Shown here: one piece after another, positions 1-7,679 of the stretch
Layout: every line of letters begins with the position of its first letter
How positions within the stretch are numbered: the first letter of the stretch is position 1
Source: Mucilaginibacter frigoritolerans
Lineage (GTDB): Bacteria > Bacteroidota > Bacteroidia > Sphingobacteriales > Sphingobacteriaceae
Length of the DNA stretch: 64,000 nt
NCBI RefSeq assembly: GCF_007830615.1
Contig: NZ_VLLI01000002.1
Coordinates: 372,001 to 436,000, forward strand
Direction of reading: 5' to 3'
The notes under the pieces: generated by a model
Databases searched by the model: none
The model's input: the letters and a program-made list of their open reading frames with translations, nothing else
What the model was told of the DNA's origin: nothing
Made by a program: the position numbers and the translations under genes

Positions 1-424
1 CTGTTAATACACCAATATTAATATTATTACAGCTTACAATAAAGCTATGTGGGTCGCTGGCATCATGTTGCTTGGGAAATGCGGTGACCTGTATTTCGCC
101 AATAGTAATGGGACTAAACGGAGAAAATGTAAAAGTTAAATGATCTTCAATTGTGAGCCGCCCATTTAGCATGGTGGGTTTTGTGATATAAACTGGCAGC
201 TGATATTTTTTGGCCAGCACGGGTATTCCGTTGATGTGATCGGAATGCTCATGCGAAATGAAAATAGCTTTTACTTTTTTCATGGATAAACCAAGTCGCA
301 GCATCCTTTTTTCGGTTTCGCGGCAGGATATGCCTGCATCAATCAATACAGCATCGTGCCCATTGCCAACATAATAGCAATTGCCGTTACTTCCGGAATT
401 TAGTGATGCAATAAAGAGAGACAT
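1..424 (-). CDS. MBL-fold metallo-hydrolase (YycJ/WalJ-like), N-terminal part
   Basis: Reading leftward from the ATG at 424, the frame stays open to the window edge, so only the first ~141 residues are present. The protein opens MSLFIASLNSGSNGNCYYVG and carries the metal-binding signature HEHSDH at residues 58-63, characteristic of metallo-beta-lactamase-fold hydrolases. The early SGSNGN segment followed by an LIDAG strand resembles the YycJ/WalJ branch, cytoplasmic hydrolases suspected of acting on nucleic acids. The substrate cannot be told from this part. The gene diverges from the yceH-like gene across ~200 bases. The fold assignment is secure; the subfamily is inferred from the N-terminal style only. 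Confidence 0.85.
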   Translation of the reverse strand, partial: MSLFIASLNSGSNGNCYYVGNGHDAVLIDAGISCRETEKRMLRLGLSMKKVKAIFISHEHSDHINGIPVLAKKYQLPVYITKPTMLNGRLTIEDHLTFTFSPFSPITIGEIQVTAFPKQHDASDPHSFIVSCNNINIGVLT

Positions 425-620
425 TTGTAAATGCAAAGAAACCCTGAATTTAATGAAATAACAATTTTGTATGTAGAAATTGTTAAAAGTAAATGTAGAG
501 GCTATTTTAAAATTTGCTAAAAAGAGCTTATAATGTGTTATTTTGCGCTGTCGGTTACCGGCTTGATAAATAATTGCATAAACCACCGAAATAGAAAATC
601 GGAATGACACCTATTAGCCC

Positions 621-1271
621 ATGGATTCACCAATAACTTTACCTGTACTAACCGCAGAAGAAATAAGGGTGCTTGGTTCCTTAATGGAAAAAAGCAAAAC
701 CACACCCGATTATTACCCCATGACTATTAACAGCCTTACTACTGCTTGTAATCAAAAAACATCGCGTAAGCCGGTTGTGCAATATGATGACGATACGGTG
801 GCACAGGCATTAAATACATTAAAAAAACGCGGTTTAATTTCAACCGCTACCGGAGGCTCAATCCGCAGCATAAAATACAAACACAATTTCGCTATTGTAT
901 TTCCGGTATTACCATCAGAAGTAGCTATAATATGTTTGCTGATGTTACGTGGTCCGCAAACGCCGGGAGAGTTAAATACCAATTCGGGCAGGCTGCATGA
1001 GTTTGAATCGTTAGAAGAAGTGCAGGACGTTTTGGAAAGATTAAGTTCTGAAGAAATGCCATTCCTGATCCAGTTGCCACGCCGACCTGGGCAAAAAGAA
1101 GTCAGGTACGCACACCTATTAGCCGGTGAGCCGGAAATAACAGATGATGAAGACGAGGAAGAAACACCTGTTAGAAATAGCAGCGGCCTGGAGGCAAGGG
1201 TAGCTAAGCTGGAAACAGAACTTGCTGAATTAAGGGAAGCCTTTGATAAACTAATGAAAGAACTAACTTAG
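621..1271 (+). CDS. yceH: YceH-like protein (DUF480)
   Basis: This 216-residue protein matches the YceH/DUF480 family. The core holds LTAEEIRVLGSLMEKSKTTP (about residues 10-29), then YYPMTINSLTTACNQK with a SRKPVV segment, the usual start of the first of two winged-helix domains. A second winged helix follows (about 95-165, including LMLRGPQTPGEL). The C-terminus is acidic (DDEDEEE) and then a short coiled coil. The biochemical role is not established; the architecture suggests DNA or protein binding. The ATG at 621 gives the normal family N-terminus and has no visible Shine-Dalgarno. It seems to be a single-gene unit, since the next gene has its own inverted repeat upstream. Confidence 0.9.
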   Translation: MDSPITLPVLTAEEIRVLGSLMEKSKTTPDYYPMTINSLTTACNQKTSRKPVVQYDDDTVAQALNTLKKRGLISTATGGSIRSIKYKHNFAIVFPVLPSEVAIICLLMLRGPQTPGELNTNSGRLHEFESLEEVQDVLERLSSEEMPFLIQLPRRPGQKEVRYAHLLAGEPEITDDEDEEETPVRNSSGLEARVAKLETELAELREAFDKLMKELT

Positions 1272-1308
1272 CCACCGCGGGATTAAGCATAGGTTAAAAA
1301 AACTTATT

Positions 1309-1347
1309 GGTATATAATTTGTTGTAATAATAAATAAATTATATACC
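1309..1347. promoter_or_regulatory. 12-bp inverted repeat abutting the DUF4142 start codon
   Basis: GGTATATAATTT at 1309-1320 is repeated as an exact reverse complement, AAATTATATACC, at 1336-1347, with a 15-base spacer. The right arm ends one base before the ATG at 1349. It could be a regulator-binding palindrome over the promoter or an mRNA hairpin covering the translation start. There is no U-run, so a terminator is unlikely. Confidence 0.5.
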
Positions 1348-1348
1348 T

Positions 1349-1936
1349 ATGAAAAAGATGAGTTATGTGTTTGTTGTCGCCTTTGCAGCGCTTGCAATGG
1401 GCGGCTGTAACAACGCTTCGAAAGATGCCAAACAGTCGGCCGATAGTTTAAACAAAACTAAAGACACAACCAGTAACGTTGCAACCACTGGTGGCATTGC
1501 CGTTTCTGCAGCAGATGCCAAATTTGCGACCACAGCAGCAGATGGTGGTATGGCCGAGGTGGCTTTAGCCAAACTGGCTTTAAGTAAAACAACCAATCCT
1601 CAAATTAAAGATTTTGCCAATATGATGGTGACCGACCATAGTAAAGCAAATGAGGAGCTGGCCGGTATCGCCAAAACAAAAAATATTACTTTGCCCGCTG
1701 CCGTATCTGCCGATCATCAAAAAAAGTTGGATGATCTTTCTCAAAAATCGGGGACTGATTTTGACAAGGCCTATGTTGATGCCATGGTTGATGGCCATAA
1801 AAAAACACTTTCCTTAATGCAGGATGAAGCCAAAAATGGCCAGGATGCAGATTTGAAAACATTTGCGGCTACAACCGCTTCAACCGTTCAAATGCATTTG
1901 GATGCTATAAATAAGATACATGATAGCGTGAAATAA
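1349..1936 (+). CDS. DUF4142 lipoprotein
   Basis: The 195-residue protein has a lipoprotein signal: a basic start (MKKM), a hydrophobic stretch and a lipobox ending GGC with the lipidated Cys at about residue 20. A Ser/Thr/Lys-rich linker precedes the mature domain, which fits DUF4142 (a ferritin-like helical bundle). Its hallmarks are visible: EVALAKLALSKTTNPQIKDF followed by MMVTDHSKAN, and later DKAYVDAMVDGHKKTLSL. DUF4142 proteins are exported and often stress-associated, but no enzymatic role is proven. An inverted repeat sits directly before the start codon and may control it. Confidence 0.88.
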   Translation: MKKMSYVFVVAFAALAMGGCNNASKDAKQSADSLNKTKDTTSNVATTGGIAVSAADAKFATTAADGGMAEVALAKLALSKTTNPQIKDFANMMVTDHSKANEELAGIAKTKNITLPAAVSADHQKKLDDLSQKSGTDFDKAYVDAMVDGHKKTLSLMQDEAKNGQDADLKTFAATTASTVQMHLDAINKIHDSVK

Positions 1937-2122
1937 TAACCAGTAATGCTAATTTGAAGGGGAGGTGAGTTGATCACTTTCCCTTTTTTTGTTGTTTTGA
2001 GTTTGTTTATTGCTTCTTTCTTTGTGAATCAACTTGTATCATCTTGTTCTGTATTGTTAAAGCTGTTTAAAAAATGGAGCTATATTTTTGTTGCTCTAAA
2101 CTAAAGCAGATAAACAATCCCG

Positions 2123-2617
2123 ATGAAAACTACACTTATTAAAACATCAATTACACTATTATTTATGGTCAGCCTCTTTGCAGCTACAGCTAAAGGGTTA
2201 AATACTATTAAGCACGATAGCAGTGCAGTAAAAAGCGCCATTGACAAGGTTGACAAAACCTATAATCAGGCATTTGCCACTGGCGATTCGGCACTAATAC
2301 TGAATTGCTATGCTGATGGTGCCGTTTTAATGCCGCCTAACTCCCCGGTTATAAGCGGGTGGAACGGCATATCAGCATTTTTTAAATTTAGTTACAAGGC
2401 GGGTGTGCGGAGTGTTGTATTTAAAACGGCGCAGTTGTTTGGCTTAACAGATCAATATGCTACCGAGCAGGGTACTTATGAAGTTTTTGATGCCAATAAT
2501 ACAATATTAGATAAAGGAAAGTTCCTGGTAGTATGGACGAAAACTTCTGATGGCTGGAAAATGTATCGCGATATGTTTAGCAGTAATGTGCCGGCAATGC
2601 GCCCTGCAAAAAAATGA
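2123..2617 (+). CDS. Secreted NTF2-like (SnoaL/DUF4440-type) protein
   Basis: A cleavable signal peptide is visible at the N-terminus (KTTLIKTS then a hydrophobic run ending near FAATAKG). The rest, about 130 residues, has the pattern of an NTF2-like cone fold: a first helix with VDKTYNQAFATGDSALILNCYADGAVLMPPN, then GWNGISAFF, and a C-terminal strand with WTKTSDGWKMYRDMFSSN. This is the DUF4440/SnoaL-like style of unknown substrate. It probably acts in the periplasm or outside the cell. An intrinsic terminator follows at 2690-2724. The family call is good; the function is open. Confidence 0.8.
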   Translation: MKTTLIKTSITLLFMVSLFAATAKGLNTIKHDSSAVKSAIDKVDKTYNQAFATGDSALILNCYADGAVLMPPNSPVISGWNGISAFFKFSYKAGVRSVVFKTAQLFGLTDQYATEQGTYEVFDANNTILDKGKFLVVWTKTSDGWKMYRDMFSSNVPAMRPAKK

Positions 2618-2689
2618 TATGGGTGGAAACACAGATAAGTAAAAAGGGCACAAATTAATTACTTAGGTGTTTATTGTTTTTATGCCACC

Positions 2690-2724
2690 AGGCAGGGCTT
2701 CCATATAGGAGCCCTGTTTTTTTG
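2690..2724 (+). terminator. Intrinsic terminator after the NTF2-like gene
   Basis: CAGGGCT (2693-2699) pairs with AGCCCTG (2710-2716) and is followed by seven T residues (2717-2723). A second, wider arm pair, GGCACAAA (2647-2654) and TTTGTGCC (2721-2728), encloses it. Confidence 0.85.
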
Positions 2725-2761
2725 TGCCTAAATGTTTTTTGCATTAGCTAATATTGTATTA

Positions 2762-3247
2762 ATGAAGACCCTTAACGATTTACTTTTATTGGGCGACCCT
2801 CGCCTTTATGAAACTTGCACCCCTGTTTTAAAGGAAGAATTGCCTTTAGTTAAAGAATGGATTGCTGATTTAGATAATGTGATGCGCGAAATAAGGATAA
2901 AATACAATTTCGGCCGTGCTATTGCCGCTCCGCAGTTGGGTATTATGAAAAGGCTTATTTACATGAATATTGACCATCCGGTTGTTTTTATTAACCCCGA
3001 ACTCACCGATTTAAGCGAAGATCTTTTTGAACTATGGGATGATTGTATGAGTTTCCCGAACTTATTGGTGAAATTAAAGCGGCATCAATCAATCACCATC
3101 AATTACCTTGATGAACATTGGCAACCACAAACCTGGAAAATGGAGGGGGCATTATCCGAATTGTTGCAGCACGAATATGATCACTTAAACGGCGTGCTTT
3201 GCACCATGCGGGCCATTGACGAAAAGTCATTTAAGTGGAGGACGTGA
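2762..3247 (+). CDS. Divergent peptide deformylase homologue
   Basis: With the start at 2762 the protein has 161 residues. Deformylase motif I reads GRAIAAPQLG (consensus GxGxAAPQxG, so the third position is Ala instead of Gly). Motif II reads DDCMSFP rather than EGCLS, keeping the Cys ligand. Motif III is a perfect HEYDHL. All three metal ligands (Cys, His, His) and the catalytic Glu are therefore present. Deformylases remove formyl from the initiator Met. A fully canonical def lies at 52476-53048, so this copy is a second, specialised or regulatory version. I chose the ATG at 2762 over one at 2732 because the upstream codons look hydrophobic and untypical and lie close to the terminator. 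Confidence 0.8.
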   Translation: MKTLNDLLLLGDPRLYETCTPVLKEELPLVKEWIADLDNVMREIRIKYNFGRAIAAPQLGIMKRLIYMNIDHPVVFINPELTDLSEDLFELWDDCMSFPNLLVKLKRHQSITINYLDEHWQPQTWKMEGALSELLQHEYDHLNGVLCTMRAIDEKSFKWRT

Positions 3248-3265
3248 GTATCGCTCGTAGAATTT

Positions 3266-3417
3266 ACTCACCCTGCCATTGCTTCGCTCTGCATCCCTCT
3301 CTTTTGCAAGCAAAAAAGAGGGAAATAAAATAAAGAAATAAAAATATAAAGCCTTCCCGCTCTTTTTATGACTTGTCATAGAGAGGGCAGATCCAGCGTA
3401 GCGTCGATCGGGTGAGT
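3266..3417. repeat. ~150-bp imperfect inverted-repeat element
   Basis: The ends ACTCACCC (3266-3273) and GGGTGAGT (3410-3417) are exact inverse complements. Inside, CCCTCTC (3295-3301) faces GAGAGGG (3381-3387), and a smaller hairpin CCCTCTCTTTT/AAAAAAGAGGG lies within. The flanking words (GCTTCGCTCTG, CAGCGTAGCG) have the look of dispersed intergenic repeats in this phylum. No coding frame is present. It fills the 279-base gap before the pullulanase gene. Confidence 0.55.
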
Positions 3418-3526
3418 CAACGGAGCGCGTTGCAATTTAAATAGTACCCCTGCAAAGCAATCGCCAAAACAACTATATTTATCGCTTCAAAACCAAATTA
3501 ATAAATCGCCTTTATTACCGATAGGA

Positions 3527-5524
3527 ATGAAATATTTGAGCTTTATTTTAACCATTGCTTGTACCACTATGCTTACTTCTTTTAAGCCGGCTATTCAAAC
3601 GGGTCCGTTTGATAATTATCCGGTATATTCCGGGAACGATCTCGGTGTTGAATATTCACCCGCTGCAACCGTTTTCAAAGTATGGGCGCCAAAAGCATCG
3701 GCAGTTAAATTAAGATTATATGAAGCCGGGAACGGAGGGGATGCCATCAGCACTACTGATCTGCAAATGGCAGAAAATGGTGTTTGGCAATTAACAATAA
3801 AGCAGGATCTCAAAAACAAATATTACACCTTCCAGGTAATGCAGGATGGTAAATGGCTGCAGGAACGCCCTGATATTTACGCACATGCGGTAGGCGTAAA
3901 CGGAAACCGCGGTATGGTGGTTGATTTGCCTTCAACCAACCCGGCCAACTGGCAGGATGATAAAAAGCCTGCCCTTAAAAATGCAACAGATGCCATAATC
4001 TATGAGACCCATATCCGCGATATTTCTATCAGCCCTAATTCGGGTATTGCTCATAAGGGAAAATTTTTAGGGCTGACTGAAACAGGCACAAAAAGTCCTG
4101 ATGGTGAAGCTACCGGACTAGATCATTTAAAGGAACTGGGTGTAACCCACGTGCACCTGTTACCGGCATTTGATTTTAATTCAGTTGATGAAACCAAGCC
4201 GGAGGCTAATCAATATAACTGGGGTTATGATCCGCTAAACTATAATGTTCCCGAAGGTAGTTATTCAACCAACCCTTATGATGGTAATGTGCGGATTAAG
4301 GAATTTAAGCAAATGGTGCAGGCACTGCACAAAAACGGTCAAAGGGTAATACTTGATGTGGTATATAACCATACCAGCGATATCAATAACTCCAATTTCA
4401 GCCAGTTTGCGCCGGGGTATTTTTATCGCCAAAATCCAGATGGTTCTTATTCAAATGCTACGGGCTGTGGCAATGAAGTAGCTTCTGAAAGGGCAATGGT
4501 GCGTAAATTTATGATCGAGTCGGTTGTTTATTGGGCCCGGGAGTATCATTTAGATGGTTTCAGATTTGATTTAATGGGGGTGCATGATATTGAAACCATG
4601 AACCAGATAAGCGAAGCACTGCACAAAATTGACCCGACGATTATTATTTATGGCGAGGGCTGGACAGCAGGGAACAGTCCTGAGCCTGAAACCTTAAGGG
4701 CGGTAAAGAAGAATGCATCCAAGTTAAATCATATTGCTGTTTTTAGTGACGATATCCGCGATGGCATAAAAGGTGGTTGGGGCGATTTAAAAGAAAAAGG
4801 TTTTGTAAGCGCAGGGGATAGGAAGGCCGAAAGCATAAAATTTGGTATTGTAGCATCAACGCCAAATCAGCAAATTGATTATAAAGCGGTAAATTATTCT
4901 AACGTGCCCTGGGCGGCCGAGCCTTTTCAAACCATTAGTTATGTATCCTGCCATGATGATAATACTTTGTTTGATCGCCTTAAAATATCTAACCCCAATG
5001 CATCTGAGGCTGATTTAATTAAAATGGATAAACTGGCCAATGCTATTGTGCTTACTTCGCAGGGAATTTCCTTTTTGCACTCAGGTGCCGAATTATTGCG
5101 GACAAAACAGGGCATTGCCAACTCTTATAACTCGCCCGATTCCATTAACCAAATTGACTGGAGCCGGAAAACAAAATACAAGGCCGTATTTGAATATTAT
5201 AAAGGACTGATTGCCTTACGCAAAAATCACCCGGCTTTCAGGATGCCTTCAACAGCAATGATACAGGCAAATTTAAAGTTTATAGATACCGGCGATCAGC
5301 ATTTAATAGCTTACCAAATTAGCAATAACGCCAATGGCGATAGCTGGAAAAACATATTGGTTGTTTTAAATGGCAACACCACTGAAAAAACATTTAAATT
5401 ACCTTCCGGGAAATGGACATTAGGTGCAGACGAAAATAATATTCCAGAAAACGGAATAAAGTCTATTAATGAAACAAGCCTTATAATTGCGCCAACTGCC
5501 GCTTATATTTTATTTAGTAATTAA
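3527..5524 (+). CDS. pulA: Type I pullulanase (GH13)
   Basis: The 665-residue protein begins with a signal peptide (MKYLSFILTIACTTMLTS), so it is exported. Residues ~30-125 form a CBM48-like N-terminal sandwich domain (FKVWAPKASAVKLRLY). The GH13 barrel follows, with the type I pullulanase signature YNWGYDPLNYNVPEGSYSTN. Conserved region I is DVVYNHTS; region II GFRFDLMG gives nucleophile Asp348; region III YGEGWTAG gives acid/base Glu377; region IV CHDDN gives Asp477/478. A C-terminal beta domain closes it. It should cleave alpha-1,6 branches in pullulan, starch or glycogen. A LacI regulator lies ~570 bases downstream, possibly related. Length is typical of Bacteroidota enzymes. Confidence 0.93.
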   Translation: MKYLSFILTIACTTMLTSFKPAIQTGPFDNYPVYSGNDLGVEYSPAATVFKVWAPKASAVKLRLYEAGNGGDAISTTDLQMAENGVWQLTIKQDLKNKYYTFQVMQDGKWLQERPDIYAHAVGVNGNRGMVVDLPSTNPANWQDDKKPALKNATDAIIYETHIRDISISPNSGIAHKGKFLGLTETGTKSPDGEATGLDHLKELGVTHVHLLPAFDFNSVDETKPEANQYNWGYDPLNYNVPEGSYSTNPYDGNVRIKEFKQMVQALHKNGQRVILDVVYNHTSDINNSNFSQFAPGYFYRQNPDGSYSNATGCGNEVASERAMVRKFMIESVVYWAREYHLDGFRFDLMGVHDIETMNQISEALHKIDPTIIIYGEGWTAGNSPEPETLRAVKKNASKLNHIAVFSDDIRDGIKGGWGDLKEKGFVSAGDRKAESIKFGIVASTPNQQIDYKAVNYSNVPWAAEPFQTISYVSCHDDNTLFDRLKISNPNASEADLIKMDKLANAIVLTSQGISFLHSGAELLRTKQGIANSYNSPDSINQIDWSRKTKYKAVFEYYKGLIALRKNHPAFRMPSTAMIQANLKFIDTGDQHLIAYQISNNANGDSWKNILVVLNGNTTEKTFKLPSGKWTLGADENNIPENGIKSINETSLIIAPTAAYILFSN

Positions 5525-5542
5525 TGGAGTGGATATAACAGA

Positions 5543-5911
5543 TCAGGCAACCAACTGCACTTCAATCTTTTGAATGAGGGAGTCAATATCAAAGGGTTTT
5601 TGCAATACATCGTCAGGAGCCCCTTTTTGTTTCAAAACATCCATAATGGTATCATCGCCCGAACACATAATGACCGGTAACTGGCTGGTTGTTTTGTTTA
5701 GTTTAATGAGCTGGCAAATTTCGCGTCCGTTTATGCCGGGTAAAATGGCATCAAGCAACACCAGATCGGGGTGAATGGCTTTAATATTATTTAATACTTC
5801 AAAGCCGTTTGATAAAGATATTACCTCATAACCACTACTAATTAATATGTAGGTGAGCACATCTACCATTAAGGCATTATCATCTACAATTAATATTTTC
5901 TTGGCCATCAT
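5543..5911 (-). CDS. Single-domain response regulator
   Basis: A 122-residue CheY-like receiver with nothing attached. The acidic pocket is visible as ILIVDDN, the phospho-acceptor as LVLLDAILPG, and the conserved Lys as LQKPFD near the end. With no output domain it must act by protein contact or as a phosphorelay intermediate. It converges on pulA with only 18 bases between stop codons and diverges from the LacI gene. No kinase is adjacent; the nearest kinase genes are at 17.5-20 kb. Start codons at 5911 and 5908 are adjacent and cannot be distinguished. Confidence 0.92.
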   Translation of the reverse strand: MMAKKILIVDDNALMVDVLTYILISSGYEVISLSNGFEVLNNIKAIHPDLVLLDAILPGINGREICQLIKLNKTTSQLPVIMCSGDDTIMDVLKQKGAPDDVLQKPFDIDSLIQKIEVQLVA

Positions 5912-6058
5912 TATAAATCTTTACGTATTAATTAATACAAAGGTTGTGCCATGAATTAATAATAAAAAATATAACTATCTAAATACGAGGTTTTAAGACA
6001 CTGATATTATATTTACACAATTATAATGGAGATTTAAATCGTAATAACCTACTTTTAT

Positions 6059-6066
6059 TACTTTTG
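6059..6066 (+). promoter_or_regulatory. Candidate -7 box of the LacI-type gene
   Basis: TACTTTTG matches the Bacteroidota -7 consensus TAnnTTTG exactly and lies 26 bases before the ATG at 6093. No convincing -33 TTTG is seen at the usual distance. Confidence 0.4.
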
Positions 6067-6092
6067 ATCATCTAAAAACCTAAAAGCACCAT

Positions 6093-7103
6093 ATGGATAA
6101 TATTAATATTAAGAAAATGGCCAAAGAGTTGAATATTTCAACCTCAACCATTTCAAGGGCATTTAATGGTAGCCCGGATATTAATAAAGATACAAAAGAG
6201 AAAATTTTAGCCTTCGCACGGGAGCATAATTTTTTACCCAATCACTACGCAAGTAATCTGCGCGACAAAAAGAGTCATACGCTGGCTGTTATTGTTCCGG
6301 AAATTGCCAACGATTTCTTCTCGCAGGCTATTAATGGGATAGAGGAGGTTGCCCGCAAAAAAGGCTTTTATATTCTTTTATACCGCACAGATGATATTTT
6401 TGAAAAAGAGGTATCCTTTGTAAACTACTTAAACAATGGCAAAGCCGATGGTATTATTATGTCGGTATCTGGTGAGGCCAGCGATCACAACTATTTAAAA
6501 AAGCTATCGCAGAAAAATGTACCGGTGGTGTTTTTCGACCGTGTTTACGAAGATATTGAAGCCGCCAAAGTTACCACAAACGACTACGACAGCAGCTTTG
6601 CTGCAACGGAACACCTGATTGAAACAGGCTGCCAAAAAATAGCTTACCTGGTGGTAAACAAAAGTATCTCCATAGGTAAGGTACGTATGCAGGGTTATAT
6701 TGATGCCCTGCAAAAGCACCATATCCCTTTTGATGATAATTTGGTGATTGATTGCAGCAATGATGAAAAGGTAAACTATAACATACTCTCAAAAGTACTT
6801 ACGGAAATTAAGCCCGATGGCATTTTTAGCTCTGTTGAACGTTTGGCCTTTGCAACCTATTACGTTTGTAATGACCTGGGTATTGATATTCCAGGAACAT
6901 TAAAGGTGATCAGCTTTTCCAGCCTGGGTATTGCACCATTACTGTGCCCTGCGCTATCAACCATAACACAACCCGCTTACGAAATGGGCATTAAAGCAGC
7001 CACATTACTGTTTGAAGAACTGGAGAAAAAAGGACAGGTACACCACAAAAAGGAACACGTTTTAAAATCGAAACTTTATATCCGTAAGTCGTCAGGTGGG
7101 TGA
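6093..7103 (+). CDS. LacI-family transcriptional regulator
   Basis: The N-terminal LacI-type helix-turn-helix is clear: IKKMAKELNISTSTISRAFN (residues ~5-24), followed by the hinge helix region with NHYASNLRDKKS. Residues ~65-330 form a periplasmic-binding-protein-like effector domain (AVIVPEIANDFFSQAINGIE, DGIIMSVSGE, TITQPAYEMG). At 336 residues it has the family's usual length. Such regulators respond to sugars or sugar phosphates. The nearest carbohydrate gene is the pullulanase 570 bases upstream on the same strand, so control of starch or glycogen use is a reasonable guess but not shown. The two are separated by the opposing receiver gene. Confidence 0.93.
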   Translation: MDNINIKKMAKELNISTSTISRAFNGSPDINKDTKEKILAFAREHNFLPNHYASNLRDKKSHTLAVIVPEIANDFFSQAINGIEEVARKKGFYILLYRTDDIFEKEVSFVNYLNNGKADGIIMSVSGEASDHNYLKKLSQKNVPVVFFDRVYEDIEAAKVTTNDYDSSFAATEHLIETGCQKIAYLVVNKSISIGKVRMQGYIDALQKHHIPFDDNLVIDCSNDEKVNYNILSKVLTEIKPDGIFSSVERLAFATYYVCNDLGIDIPGTLKVISFSSLGIAPLLCPALSTITQPAYEMGIKAATLLFEELEKKGQVHHKKEHVLKSKLYIRKSSGG

Positions 7104-7122
7104 GGAAAAGGGTTAAAAAGGC

Positions 7123-7231
7123 TGTCATCCTGAATGATAGTGAAGGATCTTCTGCATTATAAAGGTCTGCGTCTATCAAGTCCACCTCACATGAAATGTG
7201 CAGAAGATTCTGAGCGCAGCGAAGAATGACA
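7123..7231. repeat. Dispersed inverted-repeat element, copy A
   Basis: The left end reads TGTCATCCTGAATG then GAAGGATCTTCTGCA; the right end reads TGCAGAAGATTCT then GCGAAGAATGACA, so the two arms are largely inverse complements around a ~40-base centre. A related element of nearly the same length (107 against 109 bases) lies at 16434-16540. Both are intergenic. They resemble REP/MITE-like elements; no coding capacity is seen. Confidence 0.65.
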
Positions 7232-7272
7232 AGAAAATCCTCTCTCTTTCTTACAAGCAAATAAATCAATAC

Positions 7273-7650
7273 ATGATAAAAGACTTTCAAATCCCTATAG
7301 ACTTTAACGTTAGATCAGTTGTTTAGAATAAAGAAGTTAAATATGATGATTTACGAGAGATTTGCCAGGGTGGACCCGTTGTTGGTCATATATCAATAGA
7401 TAACAAACCTATATATGGTTTATTTGGAGGCCCTTTTCTTAATCAGGATGAAAGGTTATACATTCCCATTTATGTAAAGAGGTTTTTTGAAGGATGGGGA
7501 TTCAGGTTAGCCAGAATTAATATAATTGATCTTAATTGTACCTTGTTTGGAAAAACCAAAGACCTGATTTTTTTAGATAAAATTGAAAATAACCGCATCT
7601 GCTATTTTGAGGATGTAAGTAAAACCAGATATAGTTTTATCGAATTATAA
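7273..7650 (+). pseudogene. Unknown small gene interrupted by an in-frame TAG
   Basis: From the ATG at 7273 one frame runs to TAA at 7648-7650 (125 codons) with a single internal stop, TAG at 7324-7326 (codon 18). After the stop the frame reads on with protein-like composition: GPVVGHISIDNKPIYGLFGG, then RLYIPIYVKRFFEGWGF and DKIENNRICYFEDVSK. No ATG, GTG or early TTG in this frame follows the stop, so re-initiation is unlikely. I do not recognise the family. It looks like a recently inactivated gene; a sequencing error or suppressed stop would be the alternatives. Confidence 0.6.
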
Positions 7651-7679
7651 CAGCGTTCATCCCCAATAATCACCTTTGA

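Noticed and set aside
6991..7290. Minus-strand open frame of 99 codons over the end of the LacI gene and repeat copy A
   Set aside because: Lies mostly opposite a strong gene and across a repeat element; a shadow.
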